NCBI GenBank assembly: GCA_951802425.1
Contig: OX637806.1
Span: forward strand, 1,240,001-1,304,000
DNA: 64,000 bases
Reading direction: 5' to 3'
Source of the DNA: Clavaria fumosa
Lineage: Eukaryota > Basidiomycota > Agaricomycetes > Agaricales > Clavariaceae
The position numbers and the translations under genes are program-made. Under the pieces are notes generated by a model. The model ran no database searches, was not told the DNA's origin, and worked only from the letters and a program-made list of their open reading frames with translations. This document shows, one piece after another, positions 45,869 through 57,800 of this stretch (positions are counted from its first letter, which is position 1; every line of letters begins with the position of its first letter).

Positions 45869-46466
45869 AGTCTTAGATGTGTGCAGTAAGGCTATCAAAT
45901 GCATCAGCAAAATCATGGCCCTGTCTTACCACTTTGTAGTATAGAGAAGTATAAAATAGTATGATTCAGTATAACCAAGTATAAACCAGGTTGTAACCAG
46001 TTTAAGTGTGGTATATACCAGGCTAGGTGTTAAAACTGGTTAAGATTGGTATGATGGTATATACCTCAATTTACCACCCCAAATATTTTCCTGATGCAGT
46101 TGGTGTTACATTGTAAAGATGATGGTGTTTCCCATGACATGGCAAGGTCACCCAAACTATGGTATGATATTGCCCTATGCCTGGCATTCTGGTTGATAAC
46201 ATCCAAGGATGTGACCAGGCCCACAGGGCTGCACCAACTTCCCCAGACCTTGCCTCGAAGTCACCATCTTTACATTTCATTAACTAGGAAAAACGTGACT
46301 GCTAAGGTAAGCGGAAACTTGCCAGGATCACCTGCCAAGGTCTAGTCTCGGCACTTTTGCTGATGCGCCGCCCGCCGCCCCGCCCGCCCGCCCGCCCGCC
46401 CGCCCGCCTGGCGGCGACGCTCGCATCCTTGACTCCCACCCGGTGTGACTCAGTGGCCGCAACGAC
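45869..46466. other. Plavaka 3' flank, possible element end, and CCCG microsatellite
   Basis: From 45940 to 46075 the words GTATA and CCAG recur (AGTATAACCAAGTATAAACC), resembling subterminal repeats of CACTA-like elements; a definite terminal repeat was not located. At 46373-46410 there is a (CCCG)n run. The region ends where SFM1 homology starts. Confidence 0.45.
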
Positions 46467-47202
46467 GTGCCACACAGAAGGGATACTCGACCTGCTCCAA
46501 GGCACGCCTACTGGCATCGACCAAGTTTGCTTACTAGATCCTCAGGCGGAGCATCCGCTTTCGCCAGAGGATGGGGACGGCCGCTTCCCTTTTTTTCTCT
46601 TTGGCGTACGTTTCCCATACGGGCATCAAGCACAGCCAGAGTAGGATTAACGAGCAAACTCTTGTTCTCCACAGGGAATACTGGGTCAGCTTAGCCCGTA
46701 GTTTCCCCAGTGTGTTTTTGATCCGTCAAATCCTCTTAGGGGATGACCCACCTCGGGATCGCACTGCTCAATTGCGCAACCTCGGCTTTCCCAGACGGCA
46801 TCTCGGGTCTGTCCAGATGACGACGGACACGGCGCTGTACGTCACGAAGTTGGTCGTCCAAGTCAAAGGTCCTGCCCATTCTCCTCAGTCGTATTTCAAA
46901 GCTTAGCCGACCTGCGCCCGCAGTCCCGTTAAATGATATACCCTATATTGTTTGTGCACCTGCGTTCATCCCTCCAGGGATGTATGTCTAATCGTGACAT
47001 TGTGCAAAAGGACTACCCCACGATTCGTTTCAATGCGAGGGAAAGCGTCGAAATGCCTTTCCGTATGAAATGTTCTATCTTTCAACGTGTTCCTGCTTAC
47101 CACCCCCACTCAGGCTACGTTGCGGATGGATCAGAGCCCACGTTGCGGCCTGGAATGAAGCATCTCTTGCAAGACAATCTTGACGAAAGCATTGAGTTCT
47201 GA
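46467..47202 (+). pseudogene. SFM1: SFM1 SPOUT-domain arginine methyltransferase, 5'-truncated
   Basis: The C-terminal two thirds are present: exon (to 46605), 46675-46684, 46740-46868, 46924-46949, 47011-47062 and 47114-47202. The second of these is a 10-nt microexon supplying GIL+G. The assembled text has CLLDPQAEHPLSPEDGD, FLFGGILGDDPPRDRT, LGFPRRHLGSVQMTTDTALY, VPLNDIPYIDYPTI, NARESVEMPFRY and LRPGMKHLLQDN. These are the signatures of the DUF431/SPOUT family whose yeast member methylates ribosomal protein Rps3. The first ~100 residues (EH...W..LEY region) cannot be found upstream; instead there is a microsatellite and then the Plavaka element. The remaining exons are undamaged, so truncation may be recent, or the 5' exons may use unrecognised distant sequence. 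Confidence 0.85.
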
Positions 47203-47465
47203 CAGCGTTTGCCGTGAAAGAATACATTCACGTGAATACAGCATGGATGTATGTGATCGTACAGTGGATGATAAGCAATGCAGTTCAAAGCAGAATAATA
47301 GTGATATAGAGATGAAAGCAGAGATGACCAGGGATAAATCCACAGAAGGAACGAAACCTTGATATACGATGAAATTAGGTAGACCCGCTGGAAAGAAACA
47401 AAACACCCAGGCACGCTGGGAAAAAAAAAGTTCATGGCGGAAACGCGCAGTGCAATGATCTATAG
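47203..47465. other. Short convergent intergenic gap
   Basis: 263 bp between the SFM1 stop and the 3' end of the minus-strand fragment. An A-run lies at 47423-47430. It holds two 3' UTRs and nothing else is visible. Confidence 0.4.
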
Positions 47466-47800
47466 CGCTGTCTTATTTGAGGGGGGTTGCGAGGCTGGGG
47501 AGGTCGGCGGCGCCTGGTCGAGCGGCCGCAGCTCCCAAGGTGCTGGCACCCTAGTCACCTCAGCGAGGTTTTGATCAGCTCGCGAGTCTAGTAATCGGTC
47601 CGCGGTCACGGGTATTCTGGAATGACAATAATGTGACACTAAATAAATACGGAAGGCGCCCAAATCAGACTTACAAGTGGCAATCGTCATCCCATCTTCT
47701 TCCATAAAGGGGCTTCCCGACTACAGAAGGTCGTCCTGCAACGTATAGAGACACCACAGAGATTCCTCATACAGCTTCTCGCACTCATCAGGAAAGGAAG
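47466..47800 (-). pseudogene. C-terminal fragment of an unidentified protein (possibly a kinase tail)
   Basis: On the minus strand, an exon-like stretch ends FPDECEKLYEESLWCLYTLQ, followed after a likely intron by PFMEEDGMTIATC-type residues and, in another exon, RLLDSRADQNLAEVTRVPAP with WELRPLDQ. The pattern of a conserved helical C-terminal tail (EKLYEESLWCLY.LQDDLL) recalls the MIT-like tail of fungal Atg1 kinases, but this is from memory of the pattern and unverified. The 5' part is missing: homology to the LCB1 duplication begins at about 47867. It is probably a host gene cut by the duplication junction. Confidence 0.4.
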
Positions 47801-47831
47801 GGGCTCCTTGCGGGCAGCAGTCCGGCTCTGT

Positions 47832-49686
47832 ATGCGCGAATCAGATTTTTGGTCACGGGTAGGGTGGGCGACAACGTTTGAAAGACTCTTCTACAACGTC
47901 CCCGGCTCCGCTGTCGTCGCTCGGTACGTGAATCCTCTCATCAGAACGACTCTGTCCGGACGTTGCTTGAGGTTATTCTCATCATATTCACGATCCGAAC
48001 CCTTTTGCAGTCCAGGACTCGCGCGGATAGAAATGGCCAACATTACGAAAAGTTTTCTCCAAAGGTGCGGCACCATTCGAGATGACATTTATATACTGAT
48101 CCTCCATGTGCAGGAAATCGACGAATTAGTTGACGACTGGAATCCTGAACCACTCGCTCAACCTCTCAATGCATGGGATAATGATGATTTAGCGGATGTA
48201 CCGGTCATTGCTGGGTCCCATAGCCCCAAACCTGTTATCGTAGAGACCGGCCGACCTGCAGTTAACCTGGCGTCCTTCAACTTCACGGGACTGTCGGGCA
48301 ATGAGCAGATCAAGAATGTGGCGATTGAGACACTCAGGAAATATGGGCTTGGTAGCTGTGGTCCTCCTGGCTTTTACGGCACTCTAGGCAAGTGCTCTTT
48401 GATACATGGCGAGGAGTCAGTGCCTCTGATTTTATGTGGCAGATGTTCATATGCAACTAGAGCGCGACATCGCTGACTTCCTTGGTACAGAAGCCGCCAT
48501 TTTGTACTCGCAAGGCTTCTCCACCATCTCATCCGTCATCCCTGCGTTTTGCAAGCGTGGCGATATTATCGTTGCTGATCGAGGTGTCAATTTTGCAATT
48601 CAGAAAGGCATTCAGATATCTCGATCCACCGTAAAATGGTTCGAACATAACGACTCGAAGAGTCTTGAGGGCGTCTTAGCGTCCGAGCATCACCAGGCAC
48701 AGAGAAAAGACCTGACTAGACGCTTTATCATCACAGAAGGGATATTCGAGAGGGATGGGTTAATGCTTGATCTCCCCAGACTGGTCAGTCGTGATCGAGA
48801 GACCCACCCTGGGAAGTCCTTAGGCCTCCACAGATTGAGATAAAGCAGAAGTACAAGTATCGCCTTATCCTCGACGAGAGTATCTCCTTTGGTAGTGTTG
48901 GACGAACGGGCCGAGGATTGACCGAGTTGTACGATGTCCCTGTGAGCCTTACTTATCCTTTCCACGTTACATACTTACCGTCCCCGAGGTCAAAGAAGTC
49001 GACATCCTCATAGGTTCCATTGCAAATTCACTGTGTTCCTCGGGCGGTTTCTGTGCAGGGTCTCAGACAATGGTGGATCATCAGGTTAGAGCCATTCTAT
49101 ACCGTTTCTATCAAACGACTTTCAAACATTTACTGCGCTAAAGCGGATCAACGGGCCTGCCTTCGTGTTCTCCGCATCGACGCCTGCACTTCTCGCCGCC
49201 AGCGCTTCACAAGGGATCAACATCCTGCGACGCTCCCCCACCATCTTCAGCAAGTTGCGGGCCAATATCCACGCGGCGCGCTCCATCCTTGAACAGTTGG
49301 ACTGTATCACTGTCCCCTCTCACCCTGCAAGCCCCATTATTCATATCTGCGTGTCACCGGGAATGGAGAGCACGCCCAGACACTCAATGATCCTACCTTC
49401 TTCCAGCTTGGATAAACCCGACTTCCACACACAAGAACGCTTGTTGCAAGATGTCGTCATGCAATGCAGACGTCTAGACGTGTTCGTCACGCGCGCGGCG
49501 AGGCTGAGAGGGCAAGATTCATTCGAAGGGCCGCCGAGCATTCGTCTCGCGCTTTCTAGCGCGCTCAGCACAGAGGAAACGGTGAAAGCCGTCAGCATCC
49601 TCAAGGCCGTTCTAGTGAACACGCTCGCGAAGCAAAATGAAGTAATAGATGCCGATGGTTGGCGACCCGTTGTGCGAGAGGGCTAA
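47832..49686 (+). pseudogene. LCB1: LCB1 second copy, 5'-truncated and frameshifted
   Basis: Duplicate of 29764-31585, about 97 percent identical by eye. The first 19 or so codons are replaced by junction sequence (MRESDFWSRVGWATTFERLF from an ATG near 47832). One base is missing in exon 1 (GTGAATCC against GTGAAATCC), shifting the frame through the membrane segment. If intron 1 is retained, the frame returns at [10 protein letters not shown], so a protein with a scrambled N-terminus is formally possible. Exons 2-6 (last 49144-49686) remain open with their splice sites, although the intron 5 donor has weakened (GTTAGA for GTAAGA). Most likely non-functional. Confidence 0.85.
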
Positions 49687-51829
49687 TGCACGAGGCCTAC
49701 GCCAACCAGGAAAGCGCAAAGCGACGGGGTCCCTTCGTCGGCACCCTAAGTCCGGTGGAATTGTACAGTCATTGAGGTCGCGCACGTTCAATGTGATTTG
49801 ATTCCCGCAAATGTTGCCCTTGGACAGTTCGTCTGGCTTTATCCAACGTGTATTTTCACGAAGTCACAGCAGTATTGCGTTCCGCGGTTGTTACGCCCTT
49901 TACCGTAATGCCTAATTGTTGGCTGGCGTTGTGCCGTGTCCTTCCACCAAAAACGCCCAAATATCATTTGCATGCGAATGTAGCCCAGGTGGGGGCTTCT
50001 ATTTCACCTCCATAGAGACGGGGACAGAGTACGGCCTTCTCAAGTTCTCATACAGTGCTACAGAGGGAAGAATATTCATGTCCTCGAGTGTACGGCGATG
50101 CAGATACACAGAGGACGCCGACGCAGAATACACGGACACACCGCACTCCAACGATCGCCCAACCTATCCCCTCCGCCATCGTCGTCACCGTGCTGTGCCA
50201 CCTCCTGCGACTGCGCCAACAGCAATATCAACGGGCTCACAGTCTTCACCATCGACGATATCCACCACGACTCCACCAAACGGCCACGCCTCCGTCCCCG
50301 CCAGTTTCACCACATACGCCAACGCCTCCCGTCCACAAACCGTCTGCAGCTTCATCTCCCCACTCACATACCACTGATTCACCACAAATGGCACCCTGAC
50401 CAAGTCGTTCTGCTTAGGCGCACGCGATGGTCCCGCCTTCGCCACGAACATCGTCTGCTCCGGCAACACCATGTTATCCAGCATCGTCATCCCCTCTGCG
50501 CTCCTCACCGCATTCCCGTACCCGAATGTGTCTATAAATTGGTTTCTTGTTTTTATTGTCGTCCTGTTTTTCATTCTGCTGTTTTCTTGCTGCTTGCCTA
50601 GCTCCTGTCCTCATCCCGCCCAGCTCCTGCTCTCCGCCCATCACAGCATCCCCTGCCCTTTCCCTGGCCCCCTGCTGCCCTGCCGCACACTGCCACTGCC
50701 ACAGGTATGACTCCTCCCAATCCTCTGCGCACAAGCTGCTGCGAATCAATGGCCCAGGTCCTTGCTCTCGGTCTTTGACCGCAGTGGGGACCTGGGCCAT
50801 TGCTGCCGCGTCACTATTGCCATCGCTGCCCGCCATCAACGCCACCAGCTCAAATCCCAACGATATTGGTTTCATTACTGTTGCGCTCGCGAACGAGATT
50901 TTTTCCCTGGCGCAACGCAATGGCTGGTGTCTGTCCAGGGTGAATCGTTGATGTGCCGAGAGATGGCGGCAGCTGGGGAGGTCAAGTCGGTGATGGCAGT
51001 AGACAGAGTGCTGTGACTACGACACAGAAGCAGACGCATAGACAGATGCAGACACAAAAGAGTAGAATAAAGCAGAGGAAAACAGTGGCCGCGATTCCTC
51101 CTCATTGGATGCCTTGTTGATCATCTGCAGCCAGGGCATTCTGCAGGTGTGCCTGTAACTGTCCTTGACAGCAAGTGTCATGGTTCCTGCGAAGACCGGT
51201 GACTGAGCATCTAGTCCATGGTAAGAGTGGGTGCAATTGAAGGCAGGAACGGCCCAGGCCTCTCATTCGAATCCAACCCGACGGAGGTGGAAGGATGCGG
51301 CGCGACACCGACACGCGGATGGGGTCCGCATCACCAAAGGCTGGGGGGGGCGGTGGCGCTAAATCCGACCACGGGCGTGGGACGGAGTGGGTTTCACTGC
51401 GGACAGTGGCGCACCGCCTGAGGGAGCGGGAAGGGCCAGCGTCGGAGCCTCGCCCAAAGTCGGTGCCTCACCAGGAAGTTCCGTGGGAGGAGGTTGGTTC
51501 GAGACCCGAGGGAACACCCTGAGAAATGAGTAGGAAGCGCCAGGAGGGGGGCTCAAAGGAGCCCCGGAAAGTCGAGACCCGAGGGAACCGGAGACGATCC
51601 GCGAAAGGTTTTCTCTTCCCACCGCTCTTGCTCGTAGGTACTAGCGGAGATCTCGAAGCGGTCCTACGACAATCTGTAAAGGTTCCCTAGAGCGCTGGGG
51701 GATATCCTCGAATGCCGCGGGTGAGAGAAAAACAAACGCACATGCTGTAAATGAGCACGTGACGTACAGCAATGGCAACTGCGAGTGCTGGTTGTTATCG
51801 ATAACACCCTCGTCACCATTGGCCATATC
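49687..51829. other. LCB1-NLR intergenic block B
   Basis: Counterpart of 31586-33984 with several deletions. Dispersed motif copy 4 is at 49932-49991. The minus-strand coding-like segment (about 50560-50185) is longer here than in copy A, continuing in frame through VVVDIVDGEDCEPVDIAVGA to a stop. This shows that copy B kept two bases lost in A. Identity unknown. Confidence 0.45.
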
Positions 51830-54800
51830 ATGAGTCAAGACTTCGGTTTCGCAACAATCAGTGAGTAGCCCGCATCTCGTGTCACATAGTATTGACTCTT
51901 CTCTCTAGATACATCCAGTGTTACTGGTCGTGGCGGTGATGTCGGTAGTCATAACCTCAACATCGATAACAGAACAATCAACACCTACACCATTTACAGT
52001 GAGTAGGAATGAGATCAAATACATAAAAGATTGTACCTCACCTGCAATGTAGATCAGGATGCCGCCAATGTGCCCAAACGATTACAGCCAAGGACTCCAT
52101 ACCGCTTGATGCCTCCGTCCAGTCCTCGATTCACTGGGCGCGAAGGCTATTTAGACAGGCTCCGACATCACTTCAGCATGCCGCTCGAGTGCCAGAGGCA
52201 ATTTCTGCTATATGGAATGGGTGGTGCAGGGAAGACTCAGATTTGTTTGAAATTTGTCGAACGGAACAGGGATTTGTGAGTCTGGTCTGGTCTGCCACTG
52301 ATTTTGTCATTCTCACCAGTCCTGCCAGGTTCTGGGAAGTGTTTTGGATTGATGCGACCAATAATGAGACTGCTGAGCAAAGTGTCAAAGACATTGCAGA
52401 GATTCCTGCTGCTCGGCAATCCGGAGTCCAAAGCTCTGTGGAGTCTGTGCTCCTGTGGCTGTCTTACACTGCCAAGGAGAACTGGCTGCTTGTATTCGAC
52501 AATGCAAGTGATCCTGACATGCTCTCCAAGTTCACTCCCAGAGGCAGTCATGGAAACTTGTTGATCACAAGCCGAAATCCAGACATGCGCCGCACTGTGC
52601 ATCCTAAGGCACGGGAGGAGGTTGAGAAAATGGAGGTGCAGGAAGCAATATCTTTACTGTTGAAGGCTGCATGCCTTGATGAATCTGCTGAATCATTGAG
52701 GAGCACTTCTCAGTCTGTTGTGGCTGAATTGTGCTGTTTGCCTTTGGCAGTTGACCAAGCTGGAGCATATATTGCTTCTGGTCTCTGTGGACTTGAGGAA
52801 TACCTTGGGAAATATCAGCAACATCATCATGATCTACTAGCACATCCATCATTCAGGGGAGCATCAAATTATGGTCAGGCAGTGTATGGGACATGGGACT
52901 TGTCCTTCCAAGCCATTGCATCAAGAGCTGCAGGACAGGAAAACACCAAGAATGTCCAGGCTGCCAAAAGTGCCATCCTCTTGCTACAAATATTGTCTTC
53001 ACTTCATCATGAAAGTATATCAGAAGAAATATTCCAAAGAGCAGCAGTCAACTTTCCCACTGATAGAAATGCCAAAGAAATCAAGCTGTTCCAGAAGGTG
53101 GTCTCCTCTATATCCAGTGGAAGAAAGCAAAGGAGACATATATCAGAAGCATTCTCAAAGTTTCATGCTGCATTGCTGCAAATAGACAAGGAAGGCAAAT
53201 GGGATGATGTTTGGTTGAGAGAAGGGATTGCCATCTTGCTATCATTTTCCCTTATCAAGAGTCTGGAAGACAAGATCTACTCCATACACCCATTGGTGCA
53301 TGTGTGGAGCTGGGATAGATTGTCAAGGGTTGATCAGCAGATAAGCTGTCTTATGACAAGGAGAATGCTATGTCATTCAATCACAGAGCCAAGAACTGCT
53401 GAAGACTATAAATTTTGCAAGTCACTTATTCCACACATTTTGGAAAATGAAGGACATTGCAGAACTGTGAACATTACCAAACAGATGATTGATGAAGAAA
53501 AGGGTATTCTGGAAGAAAATAGTTTGGGATTGGTGTACTTGGTGAATAGTTATTATAAGGAAGCAGCAAAGCATTATATGGAAGGAAGGCATATGTGCAA
53601 TAGGATCCTTGGAGCAAAGCATCCAAGGACACTGAGAATGATCTGGGGACTTGCATTAGCATATGTGAGACTGGGTCATTTCCAGGAGGCAGAAAAACTA
53701 CAAGTTCAGGTGAGGAAGGGGATGGAGAAGGCACATGGGCCAGAACACCCAGACACTTTGACAAGTATTGGCCATCTGGCTGCCACACACAGGTATCAGG
53801 GGAAGTTGGATGAAGCAGAGAGTGGACAAGTGCAAATGATGGAAATGAGCAAGAGAATACTTGGGCCAGAACACCCAGATACCTTGACAAGTATTGGCAA
53901 TCTGGCAACCACATACAGGAATCAGGGGAAGTGGGATGAAGCAGAGAGTCTAGAAGTGGAAGTGATGGAAATGAGCAAGAGAATACTTGGGCCAGAACAC
54001 CCAGACACTTTGTCAAGTATTGCCAATCTGGCAACCACTTACAGGTATCAGGGGAAGTGGGATGAAGCAGAGAATCTGGAAGTGGAAGTGATGGAAATGA
54101 GCAAGAGCATACTTGGGCCAGAACACCCACACACTTTGTCAAGTATTGCCAATCTGGCAGCCACATATAGGAATCAGGGGAAGTGGGATGAAGCAGAGAG
54201 TCTAGAAGTGCAAGTGATGGAAATGAGCAAGAGAAAACTTGGGCCAGAACACCCAGACACTTTGTCAAGTATTGCCAATCTGGCAGCCACATACAGGTAT
54301 CAGGGGAAGTTGGATGAAGCAGAGAGTCTACAAGTGCAAGTGATGGAAATGAGCAAGAGAATACTTGGGCCAGAACACCCAGACACTTTGTCAAGTATTG
54401 CCAATCTGGCAGCCACATACAGGTATCAGGGGAAGTTGGATGAAGCAGAGAGTCTACAAGTGCAAGTGATGGAAATGAGCAAGAGAATACTTGGGCCAGA
54501 ACACCCAGACACTTTGTCAAGTATTGCCAATCTGGCAGCCACATACAGGTATCAGGGGAAGTTGGATGAAGCAGAGAGTCTACAAGTGCAAGTGATGGAA
54601 ATGAGCAAGAGAATACTTGGGCCAGAACACCCAGCCACTTTGACAAGTATTGGCAATCTGGCAGCCACATACAGGTATCAGGGAAAGTTGGATGAAGCAG
54701 AGAGTCTAGAAGTGCAAGTGATGGAAATGAGCAAGAGAATACTTAGGCCAGAACACCCAGACACTTTGTCAAGTATTGCCAATCTGGCAGCCATATACAG

Positions 54801-57800
54801 GTATCAGGGGAAGTGGGATGAAGCAGAGAGTCTAGAAGTGCAAGTGATGGAAATGAGCAAGAGAATACTTGGGCCAGAACACCCAGAGACTTTGTCAAGT
54901 ATTGGCAATCTGGCAGCCACATACAGGAATCAGGGGAAGTGGGATGAAGCAGAGAGTCTACAAGTGCAAGTGATGAAAATGAGCAAGAGAATACTTGGGC
55001 CAGAACACCCACACACTTTGACAAGTATTGGCAATCTGGCAGTCACATACAGTTATCAGGGGAAGTGGGATGAAGCAGAGAGTCTACAAGTGCAAGTGAT
55101 GGAAATGAGAAAGAGGATACTTGGGCCAGAAAACCTAGACACTTTGTCAAGTATTGGCAATCTGGCAGCCACATACAGGTATCAGGGGAAGTTGGAAGAA
55201 GCAGAGAGTCTAGAAGTGCAAGTGATGGAAATGAGAAAGAGAATACTTGGGAAAGAACACCCACACACTTTGACAAGTATTGGCAATCTGGCAGCCACAT
55301 ACATAAATCAGGGGAAATTGGAGGAAGCAGAGAGTCTACAAGTGCAAGTGATGGAAATGAGCAAGAGAATACTTGGGCCAGAACACCCAGACACTTTGTC
55401 AAGTATTGCCAATCTGGCAGCCATATACAGGTATAAGGGAAAATGGGATGAAGCAGAGAGTCTACAAGTGCAAGTGATGGAAATGAGCAAGAGAATACTT
55501 GGGCCAGAACACCCACACACTTTGTCAAGTATTGCCAATCTGGCAGCCACATACAGGAATCAGGGGAAGTGGGATGAAGCAGAGAGTGGACAAGTGCAAG
55601 TGATGGAAATGAGCAAGAGAATACTTGGGCCAGAACACCCAGAGACTTTGTCAAGTATTGGCAATCTGGCAGCCACATACAGGTATCAGGGGAAGTTGGA
55701 AGAAGCAGAGAGTCTACAAGTGCAAGTGATGGAAATGAGCAAGAGAATACTTGGGCCAGAACACCCACACACTTTGTCAAGTATTGCCAATCTGGCAGCC
55801 ACATACAGGAATCAGGGGAAGTGGGATGAAGCAGAGAGTGGACAAGTGCAAGTGATGGAAATGAGCAAGAGAATACTTGGGCCAGAACACCCAGAGACTT
55901 TGTCAAGTATTGGCAATCTGGCAGCCACATACAGGTATCAGGGGAAGTTGGAAGAAGCAGAGAGTCTACAAGTGCAAGTGATGGAAATGAGCAAGAGAAT
56001 ACTTGGGCCAGAACACCCAGCCACTTTGACAAGTATTGGAAATCTGGCAGCCACATACATGAATCAGGGAAAGTTGGATGACGCAGAGAGTCTAGAAGTG
56101 CAAGTGATGGAAATGAGCAAGAGAATACTTAGGCCAGAACACCCAGACACTTTGTCAAGTATTGCCAATCTGGCAGCCATATACAGGTATCAGGGGAAGT
56201 GGGATGAAGCAGAGAGTCTAGAAGTGCAAGTGATGGAAATGAGCAAGAGAATACTTGGGCCAGAACACCCAGACACTTTGTCAAGTATTGCCAATCTGGC
56301 AACCACTTACAGGTATCAGGGGAAGTGGGATGAAGCAGAGAATCTGGAAGTGGAAGTGATGGAAATGAGCAAGAGAAAACTTGGGCCAGAACACCCAGAC
56401 ACTTTGTCAAGTATTGCCAATCTGGCAGCCATATACAGGTATCAGGGGAAGTGGGATGAAGCAGAGAGTCTAGAAGTGCAAGTGATGGAAATGAGCAAGA
56501 GAATACTTGGCCCAGAACACCCAGACACTTTGTCAAGTATTGCCAATCTGGCAACCACTTACAGGTATCAGGGGAAGTGGGATGAAGCAGAGAGTCTAGA
56601 AGTGCAAGTGATGGAAATGAGCAAGAGAAAACTTGGGCCAGAACACCCAGACACTTTGTCAAGTATTGCCAATCTGGCAGCCACATACAGGTATCAGGGG
56701 AAGTTGGATGAAGCAGAGAGTCTACAAGTGCAAGTGATGGAAATGAGCAAGAGAATACTTGGGCCAGAACACCCAGCCACTTTGACAAGTATTGGCAATC
56801 TGGCAGCCACATACATGAATCAGGGAAAGTTGGATGAAGCAGAGAGTCTAGAAGTGCAAGTGATGGAAATGAGCAAGAGAATACTTAGGCCAGAACACCC
56901 AGACACTTTGTCAAGTATTGCCAATCTGGCAGCCATATACAGGTATCAGGGGAAGTGGGATGAAGCAGAGAGTCTAGAAGTGCAAGTGATGGAAATGAGC
57001 AAGAGAATACTTGGGCCAGAACACCCAGAGACTTTGTCAAGTATTGGCAATCTGGCAGCCACATACAGGAATCAGGGGAAGTGGGATGAAGCAGAGAGTC
57101 TACAAGTGCAAGTGATGAAAATGAGCAAGAGAATACTTGGGCCAGAACACCCACACACTTTGACAAGTATTGGCAATCTGGCAGTCACATACAGTTATCA
57201 GGGGAAGTGGGATGAAGCAGAGAGTCTACAAGTGCAAGTGATGGAAATGAGAAAGAGGATACTTGGGCCAGAAAACCTAGACACTTTGTCAAGTATTGGC
57301 AATCTGGCAGCCACATACAGGTATCAGGGGAAGTTGGAAGAAGCAGAGAGTCTAGAAGTGCAAGTGATGGAAATGAGAAAGAGAATACTTGGGAAAGAAC
57401 ACCCACACACTTTGACAAGTATTGGCAATCTGGCAGCCACATACATAAATCAGGGGAAATTGGAGGAAGCAGAGAGTCTACAAGTGCAAGTGATGGAAAT
57501 GAGCAAGAGAATACTTGGGCCAGAACACCCAGACACTTTGTCAAGTATTGCCAATCTGGCAGCCATATACAGGTATAAGGGAAAATGGGATGAAGCAGAG
57601 AGTCTACAAGTGCAAGTGATGGAAATGAGCAAGAGAATACTTGGGCCAGAACACCCACACACTTTGTCAAGTATTGCCAATCTGGCAGCCACATACAGGA
57701 ATCAGGGGAAGTGGGATGAAGCAGAGAGTGGACAAGTGCAAGTGATGGAAATGAGCAAGAGAATACTTGGGCCAGAACACCCAGAGACTTTGTCAAGTAT

